Origin: Sacculina carcini
Lineage: Eukaryota; Arthropoda; Thecostraca; Sacculinidae
Assembly (NCBI GenBank): GCA_916048095.2
Contig: OU696576.1
Span: 2,025,501-2,089,500 of the forward strand
Direction: 5' to 3'
DNA: 64,000 nt
A model generated the notes under the pieces. That model made no database searches. It saw nothing but the letters and a program-made list of their open reading frames with translations, and was not told the DNA's origin. The translations under genes and the position numbers were made by a program. Shown here piece after piece: positions 8,671-17,634 of this stretch; the first letter of the stretch is position 1; each line of letters begins with the position of its first letter.

Positions 8671-11597
8671 TCTCCTCCTGATTCTAAAGAATCATTCAAA
8701 CCATCCCCGTACACGACATAATCCTCCAGTCGCGCTGGTCGTCTAATCTCACGACGCGGCCTCTCCGCTTCTCCGTCAGGAACCACTGTCTCCGATGAAT
8801 TCATCTCCGTCTCGCTGTTCCTCCCTGCCGTGATCATCATTTCGCAGTCGATATTGTCCAATTCTCCTCCAGTAGGTTTTGGTGATGCATTTTCCGAAGC
8901 GCACCGCCGTCGCACATCTCTCACATGATGGTTCAGGCCATCTACCTCCACTTCCGCACTCGACACTACAGACGTCACCGTCCCCGCTCTGCTCGCGCTG
9001 TCGCACCTGTCCCCGAGCCTTCTCGTCCACACTTGGTCCCCGACATGAAATATGCTCTCGAAAACCTCGGGCGTCTGCACCACGACTTCATCCGCCATCC
9101 TGACGTCATACCTGTACAACAAATCGACTGGACGTGCTTCTTCCCCATTATCTGATGGCGACATGTTGTACAGGCTGACTGCCTCGCGGACGCTGCAGCG
9201 CTTGCGCGCTGCAATCACCTTCACCGTTTTGTGAACTCTCTCTACAATACCATTACCTTCAGCGCGGTAGACACATCGATATCTCATAGAAACATTTCAC
9301 TTCTTCATGACTTTCAAAAAGCAGGTCCCTTGAAATGTTGTGTCATTATCCAAAAGCAGTTCACAGGGTGGGCCTCGCTCACTGAAAATCTCGTCGAAGA
9401 TTTCTGCGACTCCGTGACTTGCCCGCGAGCTCAGTCTTCTCCAAATTGAAAACCTGGAGGGTCCGCAATCAATCAGTGACAGAACTAATTGGTCGTTTAC
9501 GTGTGTGAAGTCTGCCGCCAAGCGCGTCCACACTTCGCTGACAGACAACGAACCCTTCTCCCATCTGACAGCAGCTGGGCTGACCGAATTACACACGTCA
9601 CACCGCCTCACCACATCCGCAATTTGTCTCCTGCTTGCAAACACGCCTTTTCGACGACAAAAATATCGCGTCCTGTGGACTCCGGGATGCCCCGCATTGT
9701 GGTGTATCTTTTCAACGGTCAAGGGATCAATAACTGCACACACTTGAGCCCTGCGCTTCAAAAAAGATGACGGGACACGCGTCAGTTTGTATGCTTTGTT
9801 TCTTTTGGACTCCACCTTTATGACTGCTACGTTGAGGCCATACTCTGAGACGATACTGCGCACGATCTCCAGTCTTCGTCGTATGAGAAGCTCACTGCTA
9901 GCGGAAGTCTTGACACGCTCCTTCAATGACAGTGTGTCGGTCACCCACGAAAAAACAGTAGCAGAGTCAGTATACACATCCATGTTCACAAATCCAAGCT
10001 CGACAGCCAGACTGATGCCTTTCAGCACTGCGTCGAGCTCTGCGAGATTTATATGCTGGTCGTCCCGTCTCAGCCAGCAAGCATCTTCTACCACAGCACC
10101 GCCCACATCCACCTGCACTCCCAATGCGATGTTGTTTGCGTCAACCCAAACGGCTGCGGCATGACCCTCGATTTGCCAGACACCACCAACGGGATCTTCA
10201 CTCCGTTGACGCCTGCACATCTCATTAAATATTTCTTTGAAATGATTGTCAGAAATTTCTTCGTCCCATCCAGACGTCAACTCAACCGCGCGCCTCTTCA
10301 GGTACGATGCGGCGACTCGTAACCACCCCGCCACCGGATAGTGAGACATCAACTTGCTGCTCACAGAGAAAACGTTCCTGCGAGTCAAAACATCAGGAAC
10401 ATCATCAACATTGTTATCCCTACACCAGTGTAGCCTCCCATCCAACTGCTTGCTGACGCGTTAGCCAAGCACCCGTGCACCGTCAGCCATTCTCTCAATG
10501 TGCTTTCCCTCCAAACCGAACTTCTCAAAGTGATCACGCACCACCTCAGGATCGACCACATCGCCGTCAATAACAATGTCGTCGACATACGCAGATGCGC
10601 CTCGCTTGACGCGCGGGTCCTGGGCCATTACCTCTTTCACGACAGCCTGCATGATTGACGGTGCTGCGTTTAGGCGGAAACCTAGCCTCGTCAAACAATA
10701 AAGCTTATCTCGGAATTTAACCGTCTGGAATGGCCACAAACTACGATCCACCGAAATTTGAAGGTAAGCCTTCTTCAAATCCACGGCGTACAAGTTTTCA
10801 CTTCTTCTCCTCCAATTCCGTAACCTCTCACGACACACGTCTACTTCTCCGGAGTAGGCATCGATGTATTCGTTCAGCTCCCTGAAGTCTAATACAGGCA
10901 TTATCTTGTTCTTGTTGACCTGCTTGACAGCCATCAAGGGGATCAGACAGCGCGGACGACCGAATTTCTGTTCGTCGTATGGACGCATCCAACCATTCTT
11001 GATCCACGACTCCACCTCTTCGTTGAACTCGCACTGTGCACTGACCGGGATATGGTACTGAGGCACGGTATTCTTGAAAACCTCCGGCTCTTTGTCAACT
11101 TTCCACTTCCACCGACATGTCCACATATTAGCTTCTTTGTCGAAAAAAGCTGCGTCACCAGGACCTTCACTTTTCACCGCAGGAAGTGCGGCGCAACATC
11201 TTTTCTCGGTTGACCGAACAAATTCAACTCCCGAATCACCTATATTCACCCCACCAAGTGCTACGATGGCATCCATGCCTAAAATGGGATCAAATTGCCA
11301 TGGTTTTCCACTCACAACCAACGCCTTAATGACTGCAGACTTATTTCCCACCACCAACTCACAACTGCTCACTCCAACGCAGGTAAAAGCACCGCCGAGC
11401 GGGTTCACCGGCGTTGTTTGTCGAGTCCAACTGTCACACAACGCAGACGACATTATGCAACACGAACAGCCGCTATCAACTAACGCCACGCAGGTCCGGT
11501 CGTTGACACAGACACTCGTACGGGGAAGCGCCTCTACTGCTGAGACCGAGAGAGCGCCGGCGCTGAAGCACCCTCTCGATAGCAATTTTCCGGACAA
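8658..11597 (-). pseudogene. Pol polyprotein of element B: protease, RT, RNase H, integrase
   Basis: One reading frame of about 980 codons interrupted only by stops at 10463-10461 (TAA) and 9299-9297 (TGA). In order it shows an aspartic protease motif 'ALVDSGCSCCIM', RT motifs 'VLDFRELN', 'AVDLKKAYLQISV' and 'AYVDDIVID', RNase H motifs 'VWVDANN', 'NLAELDAVLKG' and 'VYTDSATVF', an integrase zinc finger (HHNAGHPGVH ... CDVC), core aspartates near 'ADFTH' and 'LLDNDT', and the catalytic glutamate in 'NGIVERVHK'. The C-terminal part ends in a basic and acidic tail at the 3' LTR. The second stop falls where family members usually have tryptophan, and the first where a leucine codon is one base away, so both look like recent nonsense mutations. 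The protein is not intact as annotated. Confidence 0.88.
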
Positions 11598-12327
11598 TCT
11601 TTCGCATAGTGGCCTAGCTTAGAGCAGCAGAAACACTTCACTGATGACAATTTTTGCGGGCACGATCGGCTAATTTGTCCCGTCTGCCCACACACAAAAC
11701 ATCTCACTTCCCTCTCTATTGGGCGCCGTTGACTCCCACTATCATTGCCGTCGCCAACCGTCTTACGTCCGATGCTCGCCTGACAACACACTTCACTATG
11801 TTTCCGCTTCATAATCATCCGCGCCATCGCTACCATCCCATCAAGGTCCAGCTTTTCTGAGGTCGCTCTTGCTTGAACGTCTTTTGATACTTCGCTCAGT
11901 AGTCCGGTCCGAAAGCACATTCCAGAACATCTTCCGTGACATTACCGACAGATTCTGCCAGCTTGCGAAGTTCTGCGAGAAAAACGTCTGGGGACTCATT
12001 AGGCCGCAGGAATCGATTACGAAATTCAGACCAGGCTGCATACTTGTCCTTACCGAATGCAGTGTACAAAGCAGACTTTGTCCTTTGAGCGCTCAGTCTG
12101 TCTGCTAACTGCAACTGAGACCATACAGTGAATGCCCCACCCGCTAGCCTCAACGGCACAACGGCCATCACGTCCACACCTTTCAATGAGCACATCATTT
12201 CGCACCTGAGCCACCACTGTGCCATATCACCTGACCCGTCAAATTCCGGTATGAGCCGCGAATCGAAATCGCCCCGCACTTCATTCCTTACGGGTGGTTC
12301 CTCACTGAACTGGCGTTCGTTTGACAT
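11534..12327 (-). pseudogene. Gag protein of element B (frameshifted)
   Basis: Starts at the ATG with first base 12327 ('MSNERQFSEEPPVRNE'), 29 bp inside the 5' LTR. It contains a capsid-like part ('LIPEFDGSGDMAQWW', 'FRNRFLRPNESPDVFLAELRKLA') and switches frame near 11900-11920, where the first frame stops after 'ECAFGPDY'. It continues as '...SEVSKDVQARATSEKLDLDG' to two CCHC knuckles, 'CFVCGQTGQISRSC' and 'CFCCSKLGHYAKDC'. The shift lies upstream of the knuckles, not at the usual gag-pol boundary, so mutation is more likely than programmed frameshifting. Confidence 0.85.
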
Positions 12328-12355
12328 ATTTTATTTTAGACACGGCCGGTTAGCT

Positions 12356-12687
12356 TGTGACAAATAGAACTCCAAGTTGTGAACCCCAAAAATTCCAGAA
12401 AAATAACATCTCAATATCCCGAAACAGCAAGCAAACAAGAACACGATTGTATTATTGATGATAATCTTCTCAACGGTAAATATAGCCTTGAACAAATAAC
12501 ACAAACATCCTCCAAATCTAAACACTAACTAAAACATCCTAAATCACCGTAAAACACCATAAAACATCCACCAAAGCACCCCACAGCAAGAACCCTCCCA
12601 CGCTTCTGCTCCGCTATTCGCCGCATCTCACTCATTCATACCGACACGCTTAATGACACATACACAAATATAAATCACAAAGTCACA
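12356..12687 (-). repeat. 5' LTR of element B
   Basis: 332-bp partner of 8340-8670, TGTGAC...GTCACA. Confidence 0.95.
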
Positions 12688-12970
12688 ATTTTTTTTAAAA
12701 AAATAAACACTTGGTTTAAACCATGGTATAAACCTAATGGTTTAAACCAAACAAACCCTGGTTGAAACCAAGGACAAGTAGTTTTTGTTTGTGAAATCAT
12801 CAAATTTTAAACTTATAAATATACTCATTACAAAAATAAACATTATACTGGACACACACACACACACACATTTATTTGCCAGGTTCTCATGATTGTGTAT
12901 AATTTCGTGTTATATTGTTTTTTTGGCAAATATATTCTTAACAAAGAAAAAACAAAACAGCACACACACA

Positions 12971-13559
12971 TTTAGCGAAGGTTATTTTCTTCGTTCGGCT
13001 GATCGTGATGTCTTTCTAGTCCCTCATGTTGTGTTCAGCGATAACAAGTTAAAATAACCCAGTTGAATTTCGATTGTATATTCTCAGCAACCAGTCAGTC
13101 CGCACTAAATTAAAGCTAATGTCTGAAATCTAGTGAATGAATGGCCGAATCCGGAATGCCTGAATGCCATAATGCCTGAGTATCCTAATGTTAGTCTCAC
13201 CGGTTTACATTCTCATGAACAAATGTCGTTGGCACCATCCAACGCGGGTAATTCGCATAGGTCAAACAGCTTCACCACGCAACCAGGACACGATATATTT
13301 TTAGACATGATCTGACAGTACACGTGTTACAATGAGATGCTAAGCTCAGTCACACTAAAAATAGGGCATACATTAGCTGTCAGACCATTTCACGCATAGC
13401 CAGACGGAAGCATCTCAGACGCAGTGCATTACTGCCGCCCTACCACATAAATTCACCTACCGACAGCTGCATAAACATGCCGCTAAAACGAAGTGAAAGT
13501 AATTTGTAAACTGAGAAAACTGAGAGGGATACAGCTGGCCTGATTATAAGTTTGCTATA
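12971..13559 (-). repeat. Solo LTR related to element C
   Basis: 589-bp relative of the 697-bp LTRs at 29832 and 33527. Shared landmarks are 'TTCTTCGTTCGGCTGATCGT', 'GCGATAACAAG', 'ACATAAATT...CGACAGCTGCA' and the end 'CTGATTATAA...TATA'. It is flanked by ACACA on both sides (12966-12970 and 13560-13564), consistent with a 5-bp target duplication, although the left copy is in a CA microsatellite. No internal region is present, so it arose by LTR-LTR recombination. It is more diverged and older than element C and lies in the large TMEM45-like intron. Confidence 0.8.
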
Positions 13560-13728
13560 ACACACAAAGTTTCCAAATATAACAATATTAACCTGGAATA
13601 GATAACCAAGCGACATTGTTCATCAACAACAAGCTTGTTCTAGAGGAAATAGAACATCTGGAAGGTGGAGTCACAAACCTCTGACTCATTGCTGCCGATA
13701 CAACTAGTAAGAGCTCATACACACTGAC

Positions 13729-13934
13729 CAGCATATCGAGTGGTGCGTTTCCACCGGCGTGCCGGTGGTAGTTGAAGATGACGACCTGAGCTAGATAGGC
13801 GAGCAGCAGACACCAGTGTTCGACATGGGGCAGCGGCGATACACCGTAAAAGTGCAGAGCCCCGACGCATTGTTGCAACAGAAAGACCAAGTAGGCGGCG
13901 ATATGCTGCGTGTTGTGCATGGAGGGGAAGCGTC
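13729..13934 (-). CDS. TMEM45: TMEM45-like (DUF716) protein, upstream exon
   Basis: Minus-strand coding segment ending at a donor (GT at 13728-13727, 'CTG|GTCAGTG') in phase 0. It encodes 'MHNTQHIAAYLVFLLQQCVG', then 'EHWCLLLAYLAQVVIFNYHRHAGGNAPLDML'. Family members have N-x-Q-H at the head of a membrane helix, and a following helix ending F-x-[YH]-H-x-H-x5-PLD, as here. The joined reading into the 3600-3800 exon keeps family spacing exactly. The 5' edge is uncertain: acceptor AGs at 13936-13935 or 13963-13962 are both possible, and the frame stays open to 13992. N-terminal exons with the family's G-H-x-x-P-G start were not found in the window. They may lie beyond it or be too short to recognise. 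Confidence 0.8.
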
Positions 13935-14130
13935 CTGCAATGCTGCAGATCCACAACTCGCCTGCGCGAGCGCCAGGAGACCAACACAACACAACATAAC
14001 ACTTATATGCGCGTGATACGCTAGGAAATCGAGTACGGACGGAAATTACGTTTGCCGATCATCAATAAGATTAGAAAACATCAAATAATTTGATTATATA
14101 TAAATGGAATGGACATTTATTGTGTGACCG

Positions 14131-15430
14131 TATAATATTTAATTGTATATTGTGTGCAAGAGAGTGTGTGAGCGAGTGTGTATAGTTGTCTCGGTGTCTG
14201 TGTATGTGTTTGTAGAGTGTTCATGCCCGGCGGCGGCGAACAAGTGACCGGTTCACCGAAACAGTGTCTGTGTGCGAGTGGTTGAGCTGGCCGTGTGAGT
14301 GTGCGTGCGTGTGCGCGTGTGTATGCTCCTGTGTGTGGATGTCACGATGTGAGCCTACAAGACGTCATGCCACAACCGCGAAACGTACAAAACTCACTGA
14401 AGAACAGCTCAAAAAGTCAAACGGAAGCCGCGAAACATAAAAACAAGAAATATGTCCATATCGATCGGTCTAGCTCGACGGTCTCCACCAGACGCACACT
14501 TCATGGCCGCGGCGAAGTACATCACGGCAGGCCCCAGCGTCCAGCGCGCTCCCGCCTCGCCTGTGATCTTCAGTGCTCCGCCGCAGCCTGCCGTCTTCTT
14601 CATCAACGTCTGCCGCGAGAGGGCACAACACTACGACCCCAGCACACACTATGCGCCGGTCGACTCCAGTGCTCTTCAGCGCACTGCCGCAGACAGCCGT
14701 GACCTTGCCGTCCATACAGACCGCACAGTCGTCGTAGTTCGTCGTTGGTTCGTTTCCTCCGGCTTCAACAGCACCTTATCGTCACCTGCCCTCCAACACC
14801 AGCAGCCTCCACAAGCAATCGTCGCCTTAAACGTCAATCCTTTAGCTGCCCGGCGACGTGGCTTACACCAGTGCAGGCGGCACGACCAGCAGCCTTCGAT
14901 CACAGCTCCTCCACTGCTTTCTGCCAGCACCATGCTGCACTGTCGACCCCCTGCACACCCACCTGACACGCCGCTGAGCAACTCCACCGCTGCCTTCCGC
15001 TGGTAGGCCGTTGCTAATGTTGAAAAACACTGTTTTCGCTGTCGAAGCCGGGCTGCAGACAAAAATAATTCCAAAACAAAAAGAGTCGAAATAGCTGGTA
15101 AACGGAAGATAATACAATATATTACAGACAGGCGTGCGTGGGCATCACCGCCCCACGCAAGCCTACAGAAGTCACGCCACAACCACACAACGAACAAGAC
15201 TCACTCAGGCTCACACCGTGACATCCACACACACGAGCATACACACGCGCACACACACGCACATTCACACGGCCAGTTCAACCACTCACACACAGACCAA
15301 TTAGCGGCGAGCCGGTCACTTACTCGCCGCCACGGGGCATGAACACTCGACAAACACATACACAGACACCGACACAATTATACACACTGGCTCACACACT
15401 TTCTCGCACACAATACACAATTAAACAATA
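14131..15430. mobile_element. Fold-back segment with inverted arms of about 225 bp
   Basis: The left arm 14131-14356 and right arm 15207-15430 are inverted copies, rich in GT/CA. Shared landmarks are the outer 'AATTGTRTATTGTGTGC', the middle 'GTGTTCATGCCC' and the inner 'GTGGATGTCACRRTGTGAGCC'. Inside the arms a further 45-bp segment is in direct orientation (14353-14397 and 15160-15206). The 850-bp centre is GC-rich, with imperfect tandem repeats of about 100 bp on the minus strand (around 14700 and 14580) and open frames up to 184 codons without known domains. The structure resembles a fold-back transposon or an inverted duplication. No clear target duplication was found. Confidence 0.7.
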
Positions 15431-15619
15431 CACGATCAACAACAACAATTGAACAAATTTATCTCTATTTTAGAGGAATATTGATTAAATTTTCCATTAA
15501 ATTGAACTAATTTTAAATATTTTGATTAAAATACTACCTGCCAATTATTGGTTGCCGTTGCACGAGCTTGTGGCGAACACCAATACGGTAGAAACACTAG
15601 GGGTGTATTGTCGCTACCA

Positions 15620-16485
15620 CTTTTGACAAACGAATGAGGCGCTAACAGAAGGCACTGGTTGAGTGAATACGGCAACCACAAAATTGCCGTAGCCGTGGAC
15701 CACCTCTCCGGATGGCAGTTCGTCAATGATCTGGTTCGTACAGCATTGACAGGACTGCTGCTCCGTACTCTCAAGAACATTTAGCATGGTCGGTGTGCCA
15801 GTCCTCAATTACACTGACGGAGGTTTACGCTTTACGTCTGGGGCTTTCCAACAAGTGGCTCATAATTGGCGATCTCAGCACGTCCTTTTTTCCGCACACT
15901 TCCCACAGTCAAACCGGAGGACAGATGTGGCTGTGAAATCGGCTAAATCCTTGAAAAAAGTCCTGGAGTTAGCGTCATGCACGACTAGACCACGAAGTCT
16001 GTTGCAAAGGAGTGCTGCAGATGCGCACACAACAGGACCGGACGGCAGATCACCGTTGGAAATCTTGTTAGGGCGTCCTGTGCGTGACATGGTGCCAGCA
16101 AACCGTCGAAATTTAATCAAGAAGTGGCAGAAAACCATCGATGAGGCCGAAAAGGCTGCAGTACATTGTTGAGAAAAGAACGATGAATGTACAATTCTCG
16201 AGCTCGTGATCTTGCAGCACTTTCTGTGAGCGTGCACGTAGCTGCGCAGCGACAAGACACGAGACTGTGGGATCTTAACGGAGTGGTCAGCGAGTGCAGG
16301 CACCACAGGAGATATCTGGTTAAGTTGACGAGTGGACGAATCATCGCCAAAAACCGCAGACACTTGTAGCTCAGATATGGTTACGTGACGCCATCAGAAG
16401 ACATGTCCGTGAGATCACGTCGCTTGAAGAGTCTCGTGACCGATAAACTCGATCGTGAGATAAATGGGGCTGGAAACCAGTAGAT
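15620..16485 (+). pseudogene. Decayed Gypsy-type integrase (C-terminal half)
   Basis: Fragments in successive frames read 'EYGNHKIAVAVDHLSGW', 'VLNYTDGGLRFTSGAFQQ', 'SAHFPQSNRRTDVAVKSAKSL', 'GPDGRSPLEILLGRPVRDMVPA' and 'LWDLNGVV...YLVKLTSGRIIAKNRRHL'. This is the order of a Ty3/Gypsy integrase core, including the second aspartate (TDGG) and the place of the catalytic glutamate ('NRRTDV', where the glutamate is lost), followed by the C-terminal DNA-binding part. Frameshifts lie near 15780 and 16170, with a stop at 16367. RT and RNase H are absent upstream. It is unrelated in sequence detail to elements A and B. Confidence 0.85.
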
Positions 16486-16499
16486 TTCACTGCGTCGAA

Positions 16500-17350
16500 C
16501 AAGAATAAAAAGACGTCCTCAACGACTCAAAGAACTGATTTGATGACTGGAAGGCGTGTGGTGGTCATTTGAGGGCGTGTGGTGGTCGACCAGCACTGTG
16601 CTGAGCCCGCCACTATGTGTTTGAAACACGAGCACTGCTTAGTTAGCGTCAGCGCTGTAGGCATGTGTATGCGCGTGTGGCCATTGTATTCAATTGCAGT
16701 ATATGTTCGATAGTCCTGCTGTTATGGTGTGTGACATGTATTGTCGCTGATGGGCATGATGCCGCTAACGATCAGTCCCAGTGGCTGCGGCAGCAGGTGA
16801 GCCGTGACCCAGTGGCGTAGTGTATGAGTGACGGAGGGTGTGAGACCCAGTCACTCACTAACGCCAACTGCAGCGCACTGGAACGACAGGCTGTGTCGTG
16901 TCTGTCGACCCGAAATCGACTACCCTACAGCGCGACGCTCGGTATAAAAACCTTCCGTCTTGCTAAGAGACGTCCGAGCTGGGAGTGCACCGCTAAGTGA
17001 CACTAGCTAGACTCGACGGTTTAAAGCGAACGTCTGATGCCTCAGAATCAAATGTGCTCAAGCCCACCTCTATGGGTGTCTGTCTCGGAGGAATAACCGG
17101 CTACGGTATTCAGTCCAAGGCAGGCGGCAGAGCACAATCTATCCTTGGCAAAACGCTGTGAGGGCGATGTGGTCTTTGAAAAGACCGAAATGTATATTGC
17201 GTAGGTTAACTCGCTAATTTTACAGGGAGCGGTACCGAGGAGACCAGTCAAACTCAGAGCCGACGACATGAAAGAGACATTTATTGCCGAAAGTGCACGC
17301 TTTATATACCGCACGTTGTAACCGTACGGTGTAGTGTTACACATGACGTC
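16500..17350 (+). repeat. Probable LTR of the decayed Gypsy copy, with TATA box
   Basis: Non-coding, moderately GC-rich sequence directly after the integrase. It contains TATAAAA at 16943-16949, followed within 30-50 bp by a CT-rich start-like region. That arrangement fits the U3/R part of a Gypsy LTR, but no second copy is present to define its borders. No gene was seen between 17350 and 17600. Confidence 0.4.
16943..16949 (+). promoter_or_regulatory. TATA box in putative LTR
   Basis: TATAAAA in a GC-rich context about 460 bp after the integrase end. Confidence 0.4.
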
Positions 17351-17634
17351 ACTGCTACCGTGTGCAACATGACGAATGTGTGTGTTTGTGTTTGTCTGAC
17401 GCGCATGCGCGTCTAATATTTTGTGATAAATAAATCAGCAATAACCATATACAAACATCGTGCACACATAATTGTTATATAACGGAATTAATACGTAATG
17501 ATACTCGCGGTAATACAGTGACAGTGATATAGTGGCATTCATATAATTGGCAAATGCAAATACAATAAAACAGTGTACACATTTGACACACATGGAACAA
17601 TAAAGAATTGATGTGTGTGGCTACAGTATATAGA

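Larger units (their letters stand above)
8340..12687 (-). mobile_element. LTR retrotransposon B, near full length
   Basis: 4.35-kb element on the minus strand with LTRs at 8340-8670 and 12356-12687 (TGTGAC...GTCACA ends). It carries gag with two zinc knuckles, then protease, reverse transcriptase, RNase H and integrase in Gypsy order. A purine tract AGGAGGAGA (minus strand, 8671-8679) adjoins the 3' LTR. The LTRs differ by about ten substitutions and two small indels in my manual alignment. Coding is broken by one frameshift in gag and two in-frame stops in pol. No TGG-type primer-binding site follows the 5' LTR, and the target duplication is not recognisable because the site is an A/T homopolymer. 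Confidence 0.92.
7625..12760. mobile_element. hAT-like non-autonomous transposon, host of LTR element B
   Basis: Outer ends 'CAGGATTTG' (7625-7633) and 'CAAACCCTG' (12752-12760) are inverted repeats with one mismatch, and are flanked by a perfect 8-bp duplication GTTGAAAC (7617-7624 and 12761-12768). An 8-bp duplication and CAG...CTG ends are characteristic of hAT transposons. Without the nested LTR element (8340-12687) it is about 788 bp long and AT-rich, with phrases such as GGTTTAAACC near the right end. No transposase is visible, so it is MITE-like. The terminal repeats are short and the interior is diverged, so the superfamily call rests mainly on the duplication length and end sequence. 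Confidence 0.7.

Noticed and set aside
11896..11920. Programmed frameshift in element B gag
   Set aside because: It lies before the zinc knuckles rather than at the gag-pol border, with no slippery heptamer seen; a mutation is more likely.
13588..13728. Extension of the TMEM45-like exon to the stop at 13588
   Set aside because: The frame is open but family similarity stops at P-L-D-x-L, where a good donor lies, and the 3800-3600 exon continues the family sequence in phase 0.
14452..15197. Long open frames on both strands in the GC-rich centre of the fold-back segment
   Set aside because: Overlapping open frames on both strands are expected from GC-rich repeats. No domain was recognised, so no CDS is called.
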